Assembly: GCF_001500125.1 (NCBI RefSeq)
Contig: NZ_LQIV01000041.1
Span: 1 to 64,000, forward strand
Reading direction: 5' to 3'
Length of the DNA stretch: 64,000 nt
Source of the DNA: Mycobacterium sp. IS-1742
Lineage (GTDB): Bacteria > Actinomycetota > Actinomycetes > Mycobacteriales > Mycobacteriaceae
Shown: in pieces, positions 16,653 to 25,896 of the stretch
Layout: every line of letters begins with the position of its first letter
How positions within the stretch are numbered: position 1 is the first letter of the stretch
Translations under genes and position numbers: made by a program
The notes under the pieces: model-generated
Databases searched by the model: none
The model's input: the letters and a program-made list of their open reading frames with translations, nothing else
What the model was told of the DNA's origin: nothing

Positions 16653-17631
16653 CGCCGGGGGGCCCTACTTCGACGACCTCACGCACGGGCAGGTGTTCGA
16701 TTCGGCGCCGACGATGACGCTGTCGGCGGGGGCCGCCGCGGTGCACCAGTCGATCCTCGGCGACCGCCTGCGGCTGGCGCTCGACGCCGAACTCGCCGCC
16801 GCGGTCACCGGTGCGACCGCCCCGTTGGCCCATCCGGGCCTGGTGTGCGACGTGGCGATCGGCCAGTCGACGCTGGTGACCCAGCGGGTCAGGGCGAACC
16901 TGTTCTACCGCGGGCTGGCGTTCCACCGCTATCCGGTCCTGGGCGACAGCCTGTTCACCCGCACCGAGGTCGTCGGGCTGAAGCAGAACTCAGCGAAACC
17001 GGGCCGCGCGCCGACGGGGTTGGCGGCGTTGCGGATGACCACCGTCGACCAGCTCGGCCGGCTGGTGCTCGACTTCCACCGCTGCGCGATGCTGCCCCTG
17101 CGCGACGGCGCCCCCGACACCGGCCACGCCGACGACCTGTCGGCCATCGGCGCGGACACCCCGACACCCGATCCGGCAGCGGACTGGGACGCGCTGGCCT
17201 ACCGGACGCGCGTGCCGTCCTCGTCGTTCGACGCCGGGCTGGTCGGCACGGCCCTGCGCAGCACCGCCGACGTGGTCAGCAGCGCGCCGGAGCTGGCCCG
17301 GCTCACCCTCAACATCGCTGCCACACACCACGATTCGCGTGTCGGCGGCGGCAGGCGGCTGGTCTACGGCGGGCACACCATCGGGCTGGCGCTGGCGCAG
17401 GCGACGCGCCTGCTGCCCGATCTCGTGACCGTGCTGGCGTGGGAATCGTGCGATCACACCGGCCCGGTGTACGAGGGCGACACGCTCTACAGCGCCCTGC
17501 ACGTCGAGGGCGCCAGGCCGCTGCCCGGCGGGCGTGGCGAGGTTCTGGACCTGCGGTCGCTGGTGTACGCCGTCGACGACCCGGCGGACCGCCCCGCACT
17601 GGACTGGAAGTTCTCGGCGCTCCACTTTTGA
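16633..17631 (+). CDS. Double-hotdog (R)-specific hydratase-like protein (Rv0216 type)
   Basis: A 332-residue protein starting at GTG 16633 (MTLYGHIAGGPYFDDL), which matches the start I recall for the M. tuberculosis homologue Rv0216. An upstream ATG at 16582 would add MYGHIDTANRA, an echo of the same LYGHI sequence made by the direct repeat, and is less likely. The protein has two halves of the MaoC-like hotdog fold, with YGGHTIGLALAQATRLLPD and SCDHTGPVYEGDTL as the hydratase-type segments. Rv0216 lacks normal hydratase activity in the literature I know, so the reaction is uncertain. It is paired with the divergent fadE3-like gene. Confidence 0.85.
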   Translation: MTLYGHIAGGPYFDDLTHGQVFDSAPTMTLSAGAAAVHQSILGDRLRLALDAELAAAVTGATAPLAHPGLVCDVAIGQSTLVTQRVRANLFYRGLAFHRYPVLGDSLFTRTEVVGLKQNSAKPGRAPTGLAALRMTTVDQLGRLVLDFHRCAMLPLRDGAPDTGHADDLSAIGADTPTPDPAADWDALAYRTRVPSSSFDAGLVGTALRSTADVVSSAPELARLTLNIAATHHDSRVGGGRRLVYGGHTIGLALAQATRLLPDLVTVLAWESCDHTGPVYEGDTLYSALHVEGARPLPGGRGEVLDLRSLVYAVDDPADRPALDWKFSALHF

Positions 17632-17632
17632 G

Positions 17633-17694
17633 CGCGAGCAGACAGAGAATCGCGTGCTGGCCACCGGTTTCGCGCGATTCTGCGTCTGCTCGCG
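17633..17694 (+). terminator. Long hairpin after the hydratase-like gene
   Basis: CGCGAGCAGAC (17633-17643) pairs with GTCTGCTCGCG (17684-17694), and inside it AGAATCGCG (17646-17654) pairs with CGCGATTCT (17673-17681). It starts just past the stop codon. There is no T-run, as is common for mycobacterial terminators, so termination is inferred from position and stem strength. Confidence 0.55.
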
Positions 17695-17726
17695 GGGTGC
17701 CGCAAGCCGCGCGGGACAATGGAGCG

Positions 17727-18830
17727 GTGAGTGTATTCGCGATCCCGGCCGCGGTGCTCACGCACGCCACCCGCACCGCCGAGGCGCTGCCGGTCGAGGT
17801 CGACATCCCGGAACTGCTGACGGGGCGCGCCGCACTGCTCGGCCTGCCCGCACCCGGGCTGATCTCGGCGGGTGGAGCGTCCCGGCTGATGCGGGCGCGC
17901 GACGGGTGGTGTGCGCTCACGCTGTCCCGGCCCGACGACGTCGCCGCGGTCCCCGCCCTCGTCGAGGCCGACGGCCTCGGCCCAGACCCCTGGCGGGCGG
18001 TGGGCGACTGGGTGGCCACCCGGTCCGCGGACACCGCCGTCGAGCGGGCCCGTCTGCTCGGCATGCCCGCGGCCGTGCTCGCCGAGACGGCCCCGGCGCA
18101 GCCTGTCGTCACCCGGATCGCCGCCCCGGCCCCGCCGCGTCCGTGGGCCGATCTGCTGGTGGTCGAGCTCGCGTCGATGTGGGCCGGACCGCTGCTCGGC
18201 CGGGTGCTCGCCCGGGCGGGGGCGGCCGTCGTCAAGGTGGAGAGCCCGTCCCGCCCGGACGGCACCCGCGGCGGCGCACCCGAGTTCTTCGACTGGATGA
18301 ACAGCGGAAAACACTGCATCACCGTCGATTTCGACCAGACCTCGGAGCTGTCGAGTCTGCTCGCGGCGGCGGATGTGGTGATCGAGGGATCCCGGCCCGC
18401 CGCATTGGCGCGGCGCGGTCTGGGACCGCACACCGCCCCGTCGCCCGACGGCCGGATGTGGGTGCGCATCACCGGCCACGGCGCCACCGGGCCGGGTGCG
18501 CAGTGGGTGGCGTTCGGCGACGACGCCGCCGTGGCGGGCGGTCTGGTCGGCGGGTCCGACTCCGGACCGGTCTTCGTCGGTGACGCGATCGCCGATCCGC
18601 TCACCGGTCTGGCGGCTGCGCACGCGGTGACCGAGTCGCTGCGCCGCGGCGGCGGCGAACTCATCGAGGTCTCGATGGCGGCGGTCGCGGCGAACCACGC
18701 TGCGCTGGCCGACACCGGTGTCGTCGAGGTGCCCGCCTGCCGTCCCCGTCCGTCAAAGCCCGCGCCGGGTCTGGGCGCCGACAATGCCGCGGTTCGCCGC
18801 TTACTCGAAAGCCGCGCAGCCACATGTTGA
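17727..18830 (+). CDS. CoA-transferase family III (CaiB/BaiF) protein
   Basis: A 367-residue protein starting at GTG 17727 with GGAG upstream. From about residue 140 it has the family III core: LLVVELASMWAGPLLGRVLARAGAAVVKVE, then FFDWMNSGKHCITVDF around the region of the catalytic Asp, VVIEGSRPAALARRG, RITGHG and VSMAAVAANHAAL. The first 140 residues are less conserved. It would move CoA between a carboxylate and an acyl-CoA. The end overlaps the amidohydrolase start by 7 bp, so the two are in one operon. Substrate unknown. Confidence 0.85.
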   Translation: MSVFAIPAAVLTHATRTAEALPVEVDIPELLTGRAALLGLPAPGLISAGGASRLMRARDGWCALTLSRPDDVAAVPALVEADGLGPDPWRAVGDWVATRSADTAVERARLLGMPAAVLAETAPAQPVVTRIAAPAPPRPWADLLVVELASMWAGPLLGRVLARAGAAVVKVESPSRPDGTRGGAPEFFDWMNSGKHCITVDFDQTSELSSLLAAADVVIEGSRPAALARRGLGPHTAPSPDGRMWVRITGHGATGPGAQWVAFGDDAAVAGGLVGGSDSGPVFVGDAIADPLTGLAAAHAVTESLRRGGGELIEVSMAAVAANHAALADTGVVEVPACRPRPSKPAPGLGADNAAVRRLLESRAATC

Positions 18831-20119
18831 TTCAGCGTGCCACCCTGCTCGACGGGTCACGCGCGGACATCCGGGTGACGGAGCGCGTCGACGAGGTCGC
18901 CGCGAGCCTGACGCCGGCGCGAGGTGAGACGCTGCTCGACGCGCAAGGCGCCACGGTGATCCCGGGCCTGCACGATCACCACGTCCACCTGCACGCCGCC
19001 GCGGCCGCGTTCGACTCGGTGCGGGTCGGACCCCCTGACGTGCGGGACCGCCACGGACTGGCGCGGGCACTGCGGGGCGCGGTACCCGGCGACGACGGCT
19101 GGATCCGTGCGGTGGGCTACCACGAGGCGGTGGCGGGATTCCTGGACCGGGCGCTGCTCGACGAACTGAACCCGGCGGTGCCGGTGCGTGTGCAGCACCG
19201 GAGCGGGGTGATGTGGACGCTGAACTCCGCGGGGCTCGAACGCCTCGGCCGAAGCGGTCACCCCGACGGCAGGCTGCTCAGCGCGGACCCGCGGTGGGGC
19301 GCCGAGCTCGGGCGCCGGACCGTCCCCCTCGGTGAGCTCAGCAGGCGGCTCGCATGCCGCGGCGTCACCGGATTCACCGATGCCACACCCGATCTCGATG
19401 TCGGCGCGGTGGGGCAGTGGAGTGGGGAGATCGTGCAGCGCCTGCACGTCCTGGCGCCGGGTAAGCGGATCCTGCACGACGACAAACTCGACCTCGACGA
19501 GCTCACGTCGTGGATCGCCGGCCGCCACGGCGACGGCGTCCCGGTCGCGGTGCACTGCGTCACCGCCGCCCAACTCGTCGTCACGCTCGCCGCGCTGCGG
19601 TCGGCCGGTGTGCACCCGCGCGACCGGATCGAACATGCCGCCGTGGTGCCCGACGACTGTGTCGCCGATCTGGCGGGCCTCGGCGTGACGGTGGTGACCC
19701 AACCCAACTTCGTCGCCGAGCGCGGCGATCAGTACCGCACCGACGTCCCGGCGGGGGAACACCACGAACTGTGGCGCGTGGCAACACTTCTCGATGCCGG
19801 GGTCCGGGTGGCCTTCTCGACCGACACCCCGTTCGGTGACGGCGACCCGTGGGCGGCCATGAGGGCGGCCGTGCGTCGCCGAACGCCGTCCGGGGACACC
19901 CTCGCCCCGCACGAATGTGTCGACGCAGCAACGGCTCTCGACCTGTTCCTGGGGTCCGCCGAGCACCCCGCGACACCGCGTACCGTCGCGCCGGGCGAAC
20001 CGGGTGACCTGTGTGTCGTGGAGGGCTCCCCGCGCGATGTGCTCGCCGACCTCGACGGAGATCGGGTGCGGGCGACGATCGTCACCGGTCAGCTGGTATG
20101 GCGGTGGTCCACCGCGTAA
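18824..20119 (+). CDS. Amidohydrolase-family metal-dependent hydrolase (YtcJ/amidohydrolase_3 type)
   Basis: A 431-residue protein from ATG 18824. Metal-site pattern HDHHVHLH lies at about residue 52; later segments VAVHCVTAAQ, RIEHAAVV and FSTDTPFGDGDPW supply the other histidines and the Asp of a TIM-barrel amidohydrolase. The C-terminal VAPGEPGDLCVVEG is the usual second part of the beta-sandwich. It is coupled to the CaiB-type gene by overlap. Reaction class (amide or related bond hydrolysis) is known for the family, but the substrate is not. It overlaps the convergent channel gene by 31 bp. Confidence 0.88.
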   Translation: MLIQRATLLDGSRADIRVTERVDEVAASLTPARGETLLDAQGATVIPGLHDHHVHLHAAAAAFDSVRVGPPDVRDRHGLARALRGAVPGDDGWIRAVGYHEAVAGFLDRALLDELNPAVPVRVQHRSGVMWTLNSAGLERLGRSGHPDGRLLSADPRWGAELGRRTVPLGELSRRLACRGVTGFTDATPDLDVGAVGQWSGEIVQRLHVLAPGKRILHDDKLDLDELTSWIAGRHGDGVPVAVHCVTAAQLVVTLAALRSAGVHPRDRIEHAAVVPDDCVADLAGLGVTVVTQPNFVAERGDQYRTDVPAGEHHELWRVATLLDAGVRVAFSTDTPFGDGDPWAAMRAAVRRRTPSGDTLAPHECVDAATALDLFLGSAEHPATPRTVAPGEPGDLCVVEGSPRDVLADLDGDRVRATIVTGQLVWRWSTA

Positions 20120-20961
20120 GCCGCGACGACGGCATCCGTGTCACCGCCGAGCTGCAGGAACTCCTGATCGAGCAGTTCGGCGAGGCTGTCGACGGCGATC
20201 TTCATCAGCCGCCCCGCCGTGCGGACGGTATCCCGTTCGCCGGCCATCGCCTCGGCGGCGAGCTGGGTCGCGTACTCCAGTGAAGCCGCCAGGGACGCAT
20301 CGGTTTCCAGGTCGCGGAAGTAGTAGGTGGCGCTGTACTGGGTGAAGTCGTTCCGCGCTTCGACGATGCCTGCCGCCAGCGAGGTGAGGACCTCGATGGG
20401 GACACTGTCGATCGGCAGCACAGGATCGCCGTCGCGCGCCCGCCGCAGTGTCGACAGCTGCAGTGCCAGCACGCGGCGGCGGTGTAGCGCCGGGTAGATC
20501 TCGAGCACCCACGACACGGCCGCGGTGAGCAGCATGAAGCCGAAGAGCGCCTCGACGGGGGCGGCGAGCCGCAGCGTCACCGACGTCGGGACGACATCGC
20601 CGAAGCCGAGCGTGCCGATGGTCACCAGCGACAGGTACAGCGAGTCGACGAGGTCGTGCCGCTCATTCGGATTCAGCTCCGTGCCGTACGCGAACCCTTC
20701 GGGCATCTGCGCCCAGTAGATGAGCGTCCAGCCGGCGACGGCGATGACACCCCAGGCGAGCACGACCATGGCGATGCCGAGCGGCCCGGTCAGCGAGGCG
20801 ATCCGGCGCTGAGCGGGTAGGAGACCGAGCAGCCGCCAGATCAGCTTCATCACCATCGGCGCGATACTGCCGTGACCGATCGGATGGAACAGCGTGTGGA
20901 AGACGTCCCGCACGATGACGGCGACGAGCGCGATGCCGGCCACCGTGGCTGTCCACTCCAT
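20089..20961 (-). CDS. Two-TM potassium channel-like protein
   Basis: A 290-residue membrane protein. The pore helix and selectivity filter read SLVTIGTLGFGDVVP, with the filter TLGFGD at residues 117-122, close to the K+-channel TVGYGD. Hydrophobic segments lie at about residues 5-20, 58-82 and 128-150, followed by a 140-residue cytoplasmic helical domain. The M. tuberculosis counterpart is not in this neighbourhood from memory. It probably conducts K+ or another monovalent cation; gating cannot be read from the sequence. Confidence 0.85.
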   Translation of the reverse strand: MEWTATVAGIALVAVIVRDVFHTLFHPIGHGSIAPMVMKLIWRLLGLLPAQRRIASLTGPLGIAMVVLAWGVIAVAGWTLIYWAQMPEGFAYGTELNPNERHDLVDSLYLSLVTIGTLGFGDVVPTSVTLRLAAPVEALFGFMLLTAAVSWVLEIYPALHRRRVLALQLSTLRRARDGDPVLPIDSVPIEVLTSLAAGIVEARNDFTQYSATYYFRDLETDASLAASLEYATQLAAEAMAGERDTVRTAGRLMKIAVDSLAELLDQEFLQLGGDTDAVVAAYAVDHRHTS

Positions 20962-21010
20962 ATACGGCGTCTCTCCTACGGCCCGACGCGTGCACGCACG
21001 CTTCCCGAGA

Positions 21011-23308
21011 TCAGTCCTCCTTGCGGATCAGCCGTCCGAGCGCTTCGCGGTCGGACGCCAACAACTCCTCGATGCGCGCGCGGTTGACCTCGGCGACGAT
21101 GATCTCACCGACGTCCTTGTGCACATCGCTGAAGATGCCGTGGGACTTCATCTTCTCGGTCTGGTAGATGTTGTCCTCCGTGGGCGTCACGTAATACACC
21201 GCTTCGGCCTTGAAGCGGTGGACGAGCCACAGGTGGATCAGCGTCATCAACCGCTTCTGGCGCAGCTTCTCGGCGTAGGTGTTCTGGTCGCGCACCGTCA
21301 GGATGCTGCGGCCGTACCGGTCCTTGATCGGGTCGACCAGTACGTCGGCCAGTTTCTCCTGGCCACCGTCGCGCTCGCCGTAGATGCCGAGTTCGAGCAC
21401 CTCACCGCCGGCACGGCGGGGGCGAAGCTGAACCCGCAACTTCTCGCCGAGCTGATAGTGCTCGCTCCACAGCGCCAACCAGTCCTCCAGCAGTTTCTTG
21501 GGCACCTCGGTCTGCACCAGGTGCTGATGCTGGGTGGAGCCCTTGCCCATCGCCTTGGTGGTGGCCGTGCGGCCGGACGACGCGAGCAGCGCGGCATCGC
21601 TGCGCGGCCCGCCGACCAGCGTCTGCGGTGTGCGGTAGGGCGATTCGACCAACCGCATCTTGCGCTGCAGCCGCGCGAGGGCGAGCATGCCGTCCTGCCG
21701 CAGTGCGGTGGCGAACTCCTCCGAGGCGACACCGTCGACCTGATGTCCGCCGTAGGTGATGAAGTTGAAGACGAACCCCATCTTGCCGAGTTCCTCGGGG
21801 AACGCCCGCATCTCGTCGTCGGTCATCCCGGTGGTGTCCCAGTTGAACGACGGGGACAGGTTGTAGGCGAGCATCTTGTCGGGGAATTCGGCGTGGACGG
21901 CCTCGGCGAACTCCCTGGCGTCGGCGAGGTCGGCGGTCTTGGTCTCCATCCACAGGATGTCCGCGAACGGGGCGGCGGCCAGCTGCTTGGCGATCGCGTA
22001 GGGGATGCCGCCGCGGAGTTGGTAGTACCCCTCGGGCGTCTTCGCCAGCTCACAGTCCCACTCGACGTCGACGCCGAGCTCGCGGGCCTTCCTCCCGGCG
22101 GTGTACAGCGAGGCCCGCTTGGCGAACCGCTGCCACTCGTCGACGCCCATCGCATACGCCTCGCCGTCGCGCTCGGCGAACTCCAGCCGGGCGGCCACCG
22201 CCTCGGCGTAGGTCTTGAGCCCGGCGTCCTCCTCCCAGGCGGCGATGAACTGCGATTCGACGTCGTCGTAGAGCGCATCGTTGCCGGGGTCGCCGTCGGA
22301 CCGCCACTGATCGGCCGCTTTGGCGATGACCTCGGCGATGCCGTGGCGTTCGAGCCAGCCCCGCGCGGTCTCGTACTCGCCGTCGGGCAGCCAGTAGAGC
22401 AGGTGGCCGTTCAGCGCGGTCACCCCGGCGTCGTAGAAGCTGCGCATCATCGCCAGGAAACACGACTTGTAGGACGGGATCGACAGATTCGTCGCGCCGA
22501 GCAGGAACGGTTGATCGCGTTCGTCGGCGCGGCTGTCGATCAGGTTGGCCGCCTCGGCGTCGGTGCGGGCGACGATGATGCCCGGCACGCCCATGATGTC
22601 GAGCTGGAAGCGGGCGGTGTTGAGGCGTTTGATCTGTTCGTCCGACGGCACCAGCACCTTGCCGCCCTGATGTCCGCACTTCTTGGTGCCGGGCCGTTGG
22701 TCCTCGATGTGGTACCCGGGCACCCCGGCCTCGACGAAGCGGCGAATCAGGTTGCGCACGTGCGGATCACCACCGTGCCCGGTGTCCGCGTCGGCGATGA
22801 TGAACGGCCGGAAGTCGATGGGTGGCCCCGCTGCGTCCCGCTGTTCACTGCTCATCCGCTGCCGGAGGTAGTGCTGGTTGCGGTCGGCGGTGAGCAGTGC
22901 GCGCACCAGACCGGCGGCCTCGTCGGGCACCTGACTCAGCGGGTAGCTCGCCAGGTCCGGACCGGGGTCCTCGTCGGTGGAGCCCTTGGCGGAGGTGGCC
23001 CAACCGCCCAGGTAGATCCCCTCGATGCCGACCCGTTTCATGGTCACGGCCTGACCGGGCGAGTACGGACCGAAGGTGGTGATGCTCTTGCCCTGGGAGA
23101 ACAGCTCGCGAAGGCGCGGGTAGAACGCCTTGGCCGCCTCCCGGGCCACGGTGTAGTCGACGGGGATCGTGCCGCGCTGTTCGACGACCTGCCGGGCCGT
23201 GTAGAGGCGGGTGATGCCCTCGAACCGCGGGCTGTCGAAATACCGCTGCGTGTCGGCGACCTCCTCGTCGAAGGACGCTGTCGCCTGAGATTCCGCGTGG
23301 ATGGTCAC
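21011..23308 (-). CDS. aceA: Isocitrate lyase 2 (long form)
   Basis: Cleaves isocitrate to glyoxylate and succinate in the glyoxylate shunt; many mycobacterial ICLs also act as methylisocitrate lyases, which would suit the propionyl-CoA made by the neighbouring microcompartment. The 765-residue protein from GTG 23308 (AGGAGC upstream) has the catalytic loop KKCGH with Cys211 and ICL segments such as NLSPSFNWD and GVTALNGHL. Its length matches the long ICL2 (the combined Rv1915/Rv1916 length), not the short Icl1 of about 430. Unlike M. tuberculosis H37Rv, the frame is intact here. It is divergent from an SDR gene. Confidence 0.95.
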   Translation of the reverse strand: MTIHAESQATASFDEEVADTQRYFDSPRFEGITRLYTARQVVEQRGTIPVDYTVAREAAKAFYPRLRELFSQGKSITTFGPYSPGQAVTMKRVGIEGIYLGGWATSAKGSTDEDPGPDLASYPLSQVPDEAAGLVRALLTADRNQHYLRQRMSSEQRDAAGPPIDFRPFIIADADTGHGGDPHVRNLIRRFVEAGVPGYHIEDQRPGTKKCGHQGGKVLVPSDEQIKRLNTARFQLDIMGVPGIIVARTDAEAANLIDSRADERDQPFLLGATNLSIPSYKSCFLAMMRSFYDAGVTALNGHLLYWLPDGEYETARGWLERHGIAEVIAKAADQWRSDGDPGNDALYDDVESQFIAAWEEDAGLKTYAEAVAARLEFAERDGEAYAMGVDEWQRFAKRASLYTAGRKARELGVDVEWDCELAKTPEGYYQLRGGIPYAIAKQLAAAPFADILWMETKTADLADAREFAEAVHAEFPDKMLAYNLSPSFNWDTTGMTDDEMRAFPEELGKMGFVFNFITYGGHQVDGVASEEFATALRQDGMLALARLQRKMRLVESPYRTPQTLVGGPRSDAALLASSGRTATTKAMGKGSTQHQHLVQTEVPKKLLEDWLALWSEHYQLGEKLRVQLRPRRAGGEVLELGIYGERDGGQEKLADVLVDPIKDRYGRSILTVRDQNTYAEKLRQKRLMTLIHLWLVHRFKAEAVYYVTPTEDNIYQTEKMKSHGIFSDVHKDVGEIIVAEVNRARIEELLASDREALGRLIRKED

Positions 23309-23427
23309 CGTGCGCTCCTCGTTGAGCCGTGTGCGTCGAGGACCCGGAATTCGAGATCCTCCATGTGCCCGACGATACGACGGTCGGTCCGCGCGGGTGG
23401 TTACGTTGGACCAATGAAGGTTCAACG

Positions 23428-24216
23428 ATGAAACTCACCGGATACACCGCACTCGTGACCGGCGCCAGCGGCGGGATCGGCGAGGAATTCGCCACCCGAC
23501 TCGCCGCGGACGGCACCAATCTGATCCTCGTCGCCCGGCGCACCGATCGGCTCGAGGAATTGCGCACCAGGCTGCGCGAGCGCCACCCCGGGATCGACGT
23601 CGACGTCCTGTCGGCCGACCTTGGGGTGCCCGGGGCGGCCGCCTCGCTCGTCCAGCAGGTCGACGCCCTCGGGCGTCGCGTCGACGTGTTGATCAACAAC
23701 GCCGGCATCGGCCTGCACGGCAGCTTCGCCGACCAGGACCCGGCCGCCAACGCCGCCCAGATCCAGCTCAACTGCGTCACCCTGGTCGAACTGACCGGCC
23801 ACTTCCTGCCGGCGATGATCGCCGCCGGACGCGGGGTCGTGCTCAACGTCGGGTCGACCGCCGGCTTCCAGCCCGTACCCAGCATGGCGGTCTACGGCGC
23901 GACCAAGGCGTTCGTGCTGTCGTTCTCCGAGGCGCTGTGGCAGGAGACGCGCGGGTCGGGCGTCAAGGTGTTGACGCTGTGCCCGGGCGCCACCGAGACG
24001 GAGTTCTTCGACCGCACGGGCAAGAGTTTCATGACGCGCGGCCGTCAGAGTTCGGCGCAGGTGGTGGACACGGCGCTCAAGGCGCTCGACCGCCCGTTCC
24101 CGACGGTGGTGTCCGGTCTGCACAACCGCATCCTCGCGCTCGGCTACCGGATCGCCCCGCGGCCGGTGCTGGCCATGGTCTCCGAGCAGCTGATGAAGGC
24201 GACCGGGCAGGGTTAG
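23428..24216 (+). CDS. Short-chain dehydrogenase/reductase
   Basis: SDR of 262 residues from ATG 23428. TGASGGIG (residues 10-17), NNAGIG, LNVGSTAGF and the YGATK catalytic pair are intact. The C-terminal LGYRIAPRPVLAMVSEQLMKATG segment is hydrophobic, as in the DltE/YqjQ-like SDRs found next to lipid genes. Its stop overlaps the stop of the convergent GntR gene by 3 bp. Substrate unknown; it is probably not part of the microcompartment regulon, since it is on the other strand with its own promoter. Confidence 0.88.
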   Translation: MKLTGYTALVTGASGGIGEEFATRLAADGTNLILVARRTDRLEELRTRLRERHPGIDVDVLSADLGVPGAAASLVQQVDALGRRVDVLINNAGIGLHGSFADQDPAANAAQIQLNCVTLVELTGHFLPAMIAAGRGVVLNVGSTAGFQPVPSMAVYGATKAFVLSFSEALWQETRGSGVKVLTLCPGATETEFFDRTGKSFMTRGRQSSAQVVDTALKALDRPFPTVVSGLHNRILALGYRIAPRPVLAMVSEQLMKATGQG

Positions 24217-24995
24217 ACGGCGAGCTGGCTCTGGAGTTTCACCGACGCGGTGTTGGCGTCGGGGCCGTTGCCGAGCCCCTTGCCGATGCCCCTGCCCTGC
24301 GCCGTGACGGCGAGGTAGATGCGGTCACCGCGGAACAGGTCGCGGGAGAACTCGCACGGCGTGCCGGCGCTGTCGTAGGTGACCCGGGTGATCAGCAGCA
24401 GCGCGGATTTCGGCTTCACCCCGAGCAGCGACGCCTCCGTCGTGGTGGCGTTGACCGCCTCGATCCGCTCGTCCGCCCGGCCCGGCACCAGGCCGTAGCG
24501 GTTCTCGAGGACCTCGTAGATCGAGCCGCCGAGTTGCTGTTCGAGCAGCCCGGGGAACGCCTCGGCAGGAAACTGGGCGAGTTCCAAGGAGATCGGTGAC
24601 CCGTCGGCCAGCCGGAGCCGTTGGATCTCCACCACGAAGTCGGTGGGCTGCAGCCGCAGGGCGGCCTGGGTGGCGCCGTCGACCGCCGCGATCTTCGTCG
24701 ACAGCACCCGGGTGCCCGCGACGTATCCCTGGTTGGCCAGGAACGCCGGAACCCCGACGACGTCGGCGAGGTTGCGCTCTACCTGGCCGTGGCTGATGAA
24801 GATCCCGCCCGCGCGCCCGATCACCCGGTGCACCATGCCGGCCTCTTCCAGGGCGGCCAGCACCTGCCGCAGGCTCGACCGGCTGGTCCCGTAGCGGTCG
24901 GCCAGATCGCGTTCGCTGCCCAGCTTGGCGCCGGGGACGCCGGCGTTGATGTCGGCCACGATCCGGCGCCGCAACTCCTCGCTGTGCGTCGGCAC
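24213..24995 (-). CDS. GntR/HutC-family regulator of the RMM microcompartment locus
   Basis: A 260-residue regulator. GTG 24995 has GGAGGT 6 bases upstream and is preferred over upstream starts. The winged helix covers residues 1-72 (EELRRRIVADINAGVPG, SERDLADRYGTSRSSLRQVL) and the UTRA ligand domain about 90-245. The 8-3-8 palindrome at 25031-25049 sits just upstream, and a near-copy lies in the permease/aminotransferase divergent promoter 7 kb away. The simplest reading is a repressor of itself and of the whole locus, released by an amino-alcohol or its phosphate; that ligand is inference. Confidence 0.85.
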   Translation of the reverse strand: MPTHSEELRRRIVADINAGVPGAKLGSERDLADRYGTSRSSLRQVLAALEEAGMVHRVIGRAGGIFISHGQVERNLADVVGVPAFLANQGYVAGTRVLSTKIAAVDGATQAALRLQPTDFVVEIQRLRLADGSPISLELAQFPAEAFPGLLEQQLGGSIYEVLENRYGLVPGRADERIEAVNATTTEASLLGVKPKSALLLITRVTYDSAGTPCEFSRDLFRGDRIYLAVTAQGRGIGKGLGNGPDANTASVKLQSQLAV

Positions 24996-25030
24996 CGGCT
25001 GACCTCCCAATGTCGAGGTGATGTCGAAAC

Positions 25031-25049
25031 GAATTGGTAGAACCAATTC
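25031..25049. promoter_or_regulatory. Palindromic operator, copy 1
   Basis: GAATTGGTAGAACCAATTC: arms GAATTGGT and ACCAATTC are exact reverse complements around AGA. It lies 36 bases upstream of the GntR start, and between it and the end of the SDR gene. It aligns base for base with the site at 32193-32211 over the core ATTGGTAG-NN-CCAAT. Confidence 0.75.
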
Positions 25050-25074
25050 TAGCGGCCCCCGTCGGCCGGGACGG

Positions 25075-25854
25075 TTACAACTCGGCGATCGCCTGATGGG
25101 ACTCGGGCAGGATCTGCCCGCCGTCGACGATGAGGCTCTGGCCGGTGATGTAGCCGGCCTCGTCGGTGGCGAAGAACAGCGCGGCGTTGCCGATGTCGGC
25201 GACACTGCCCAGGCGCCCCGCGGGGATCGCGGCGGCCATCTGGTTCATGTAGTCCTCGCCCATGTCGACCAGGCCCTCGGTGATGATGTTGCCCGGCAGC
25301 ACCGCGTTGATGGTGATCCGCTTGGGCGCCAGTTCCATTGCGGCGGTACGGATAAAGCCGAGCTGCGCGGACTTGCTCGCCCCGTAGTGCGACCAGCCGG
25401 GGTATCCGGTGACCGGTCCGGTGATCGACGAGGTGACGATGACGCGCCCGCGCCCGCCTGCCGCCAGCGCCGACAGCGCGGCCTGCACGATGTAGACGGT
25501 GCCCTTGAAGTTCACCGAGAGCACCTGCTCGATGTCCTCGGGGGTGAGTTCTTCGAGCCGACCGGACGGGAAGATGCCGGCGTTGGCGCAGACGATGTCC
25601 AGCCCACCGTGGCGCTCGACGGCGGTGTCGACCACGCGTCGGCAGTCGGCGGGGTCCGCGACGTCGGCGGCCAGCCCGCTGACCTTCCTCGGCTTACCGG
25701 ACAGATCGGCGACCGTCGTGTCGATGTCGGCCTGGTTGCGTCCGGTGATCAGCACGTCGACACCGGCGTCGGCGAAGACCTCGGCGATTCCTCGGCCGAT
25801 GCCCTTGCTGCCGCCGGTGACGATCGCGGAGCGGCCCTGCAGTGAAGTGAACAT
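25075..25854 (-). CDS. SDR of the RMM locus, probable 1-amino-2-propanol dehydrogenase/aminoacetone reductase
   Basis: Classical SDR of 259 residues: TGGSKGIG (residues 14-21), CANAG, Ser in VTSSITG and YGASK. The C-terminus GYITGQSLIVDGGQILPESH is typical of FabG-like enzymes. It is the last gene of the microcompartment operon, 42 bp after the kinase. In the studied RMM locus of M. smegmatis the SDR interconverts aminoacetone and 1-amino-2-propanol, so here it would feed aminoacetone into the pathway. Family certain; the substrate follows from context. Confidence 0.85.
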   Translation of the reverse strand: MFTSLQGRSAIVTGGSKGIGRGIAEVFADAGVDVLITGRNQADIDTTVADLSGKPRKVSGLAADVADPADCRRVVDTAVERHGGLDIVCANAGIFPSGRLEELTPEDIEQVLSVNFKGTVYIVQAALSALAAGGRGRVIVTSSITGPVTGYPGWSHYGASKSAQLGFIRTAAMELAPKRITINAVLPGNIITEGLVDMGEDYMNQMAAAIPAGRLGSVADIGNAALFFATDEAGYITGQSLIVDGGQILPESHQAIAEL

Positions 25855-25896
25855 ATGGGGGTCCTATGGGTCGCGGGGTGGGGAGAAGGTGATGGG

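Noticed and set aside
17309..18823. 504-codon minus-strand frame opposite the CaiB-type gene
   Set aside because: No motif, Ser/Arg/Thr-rich, antisense to a family III CoA-transferase.
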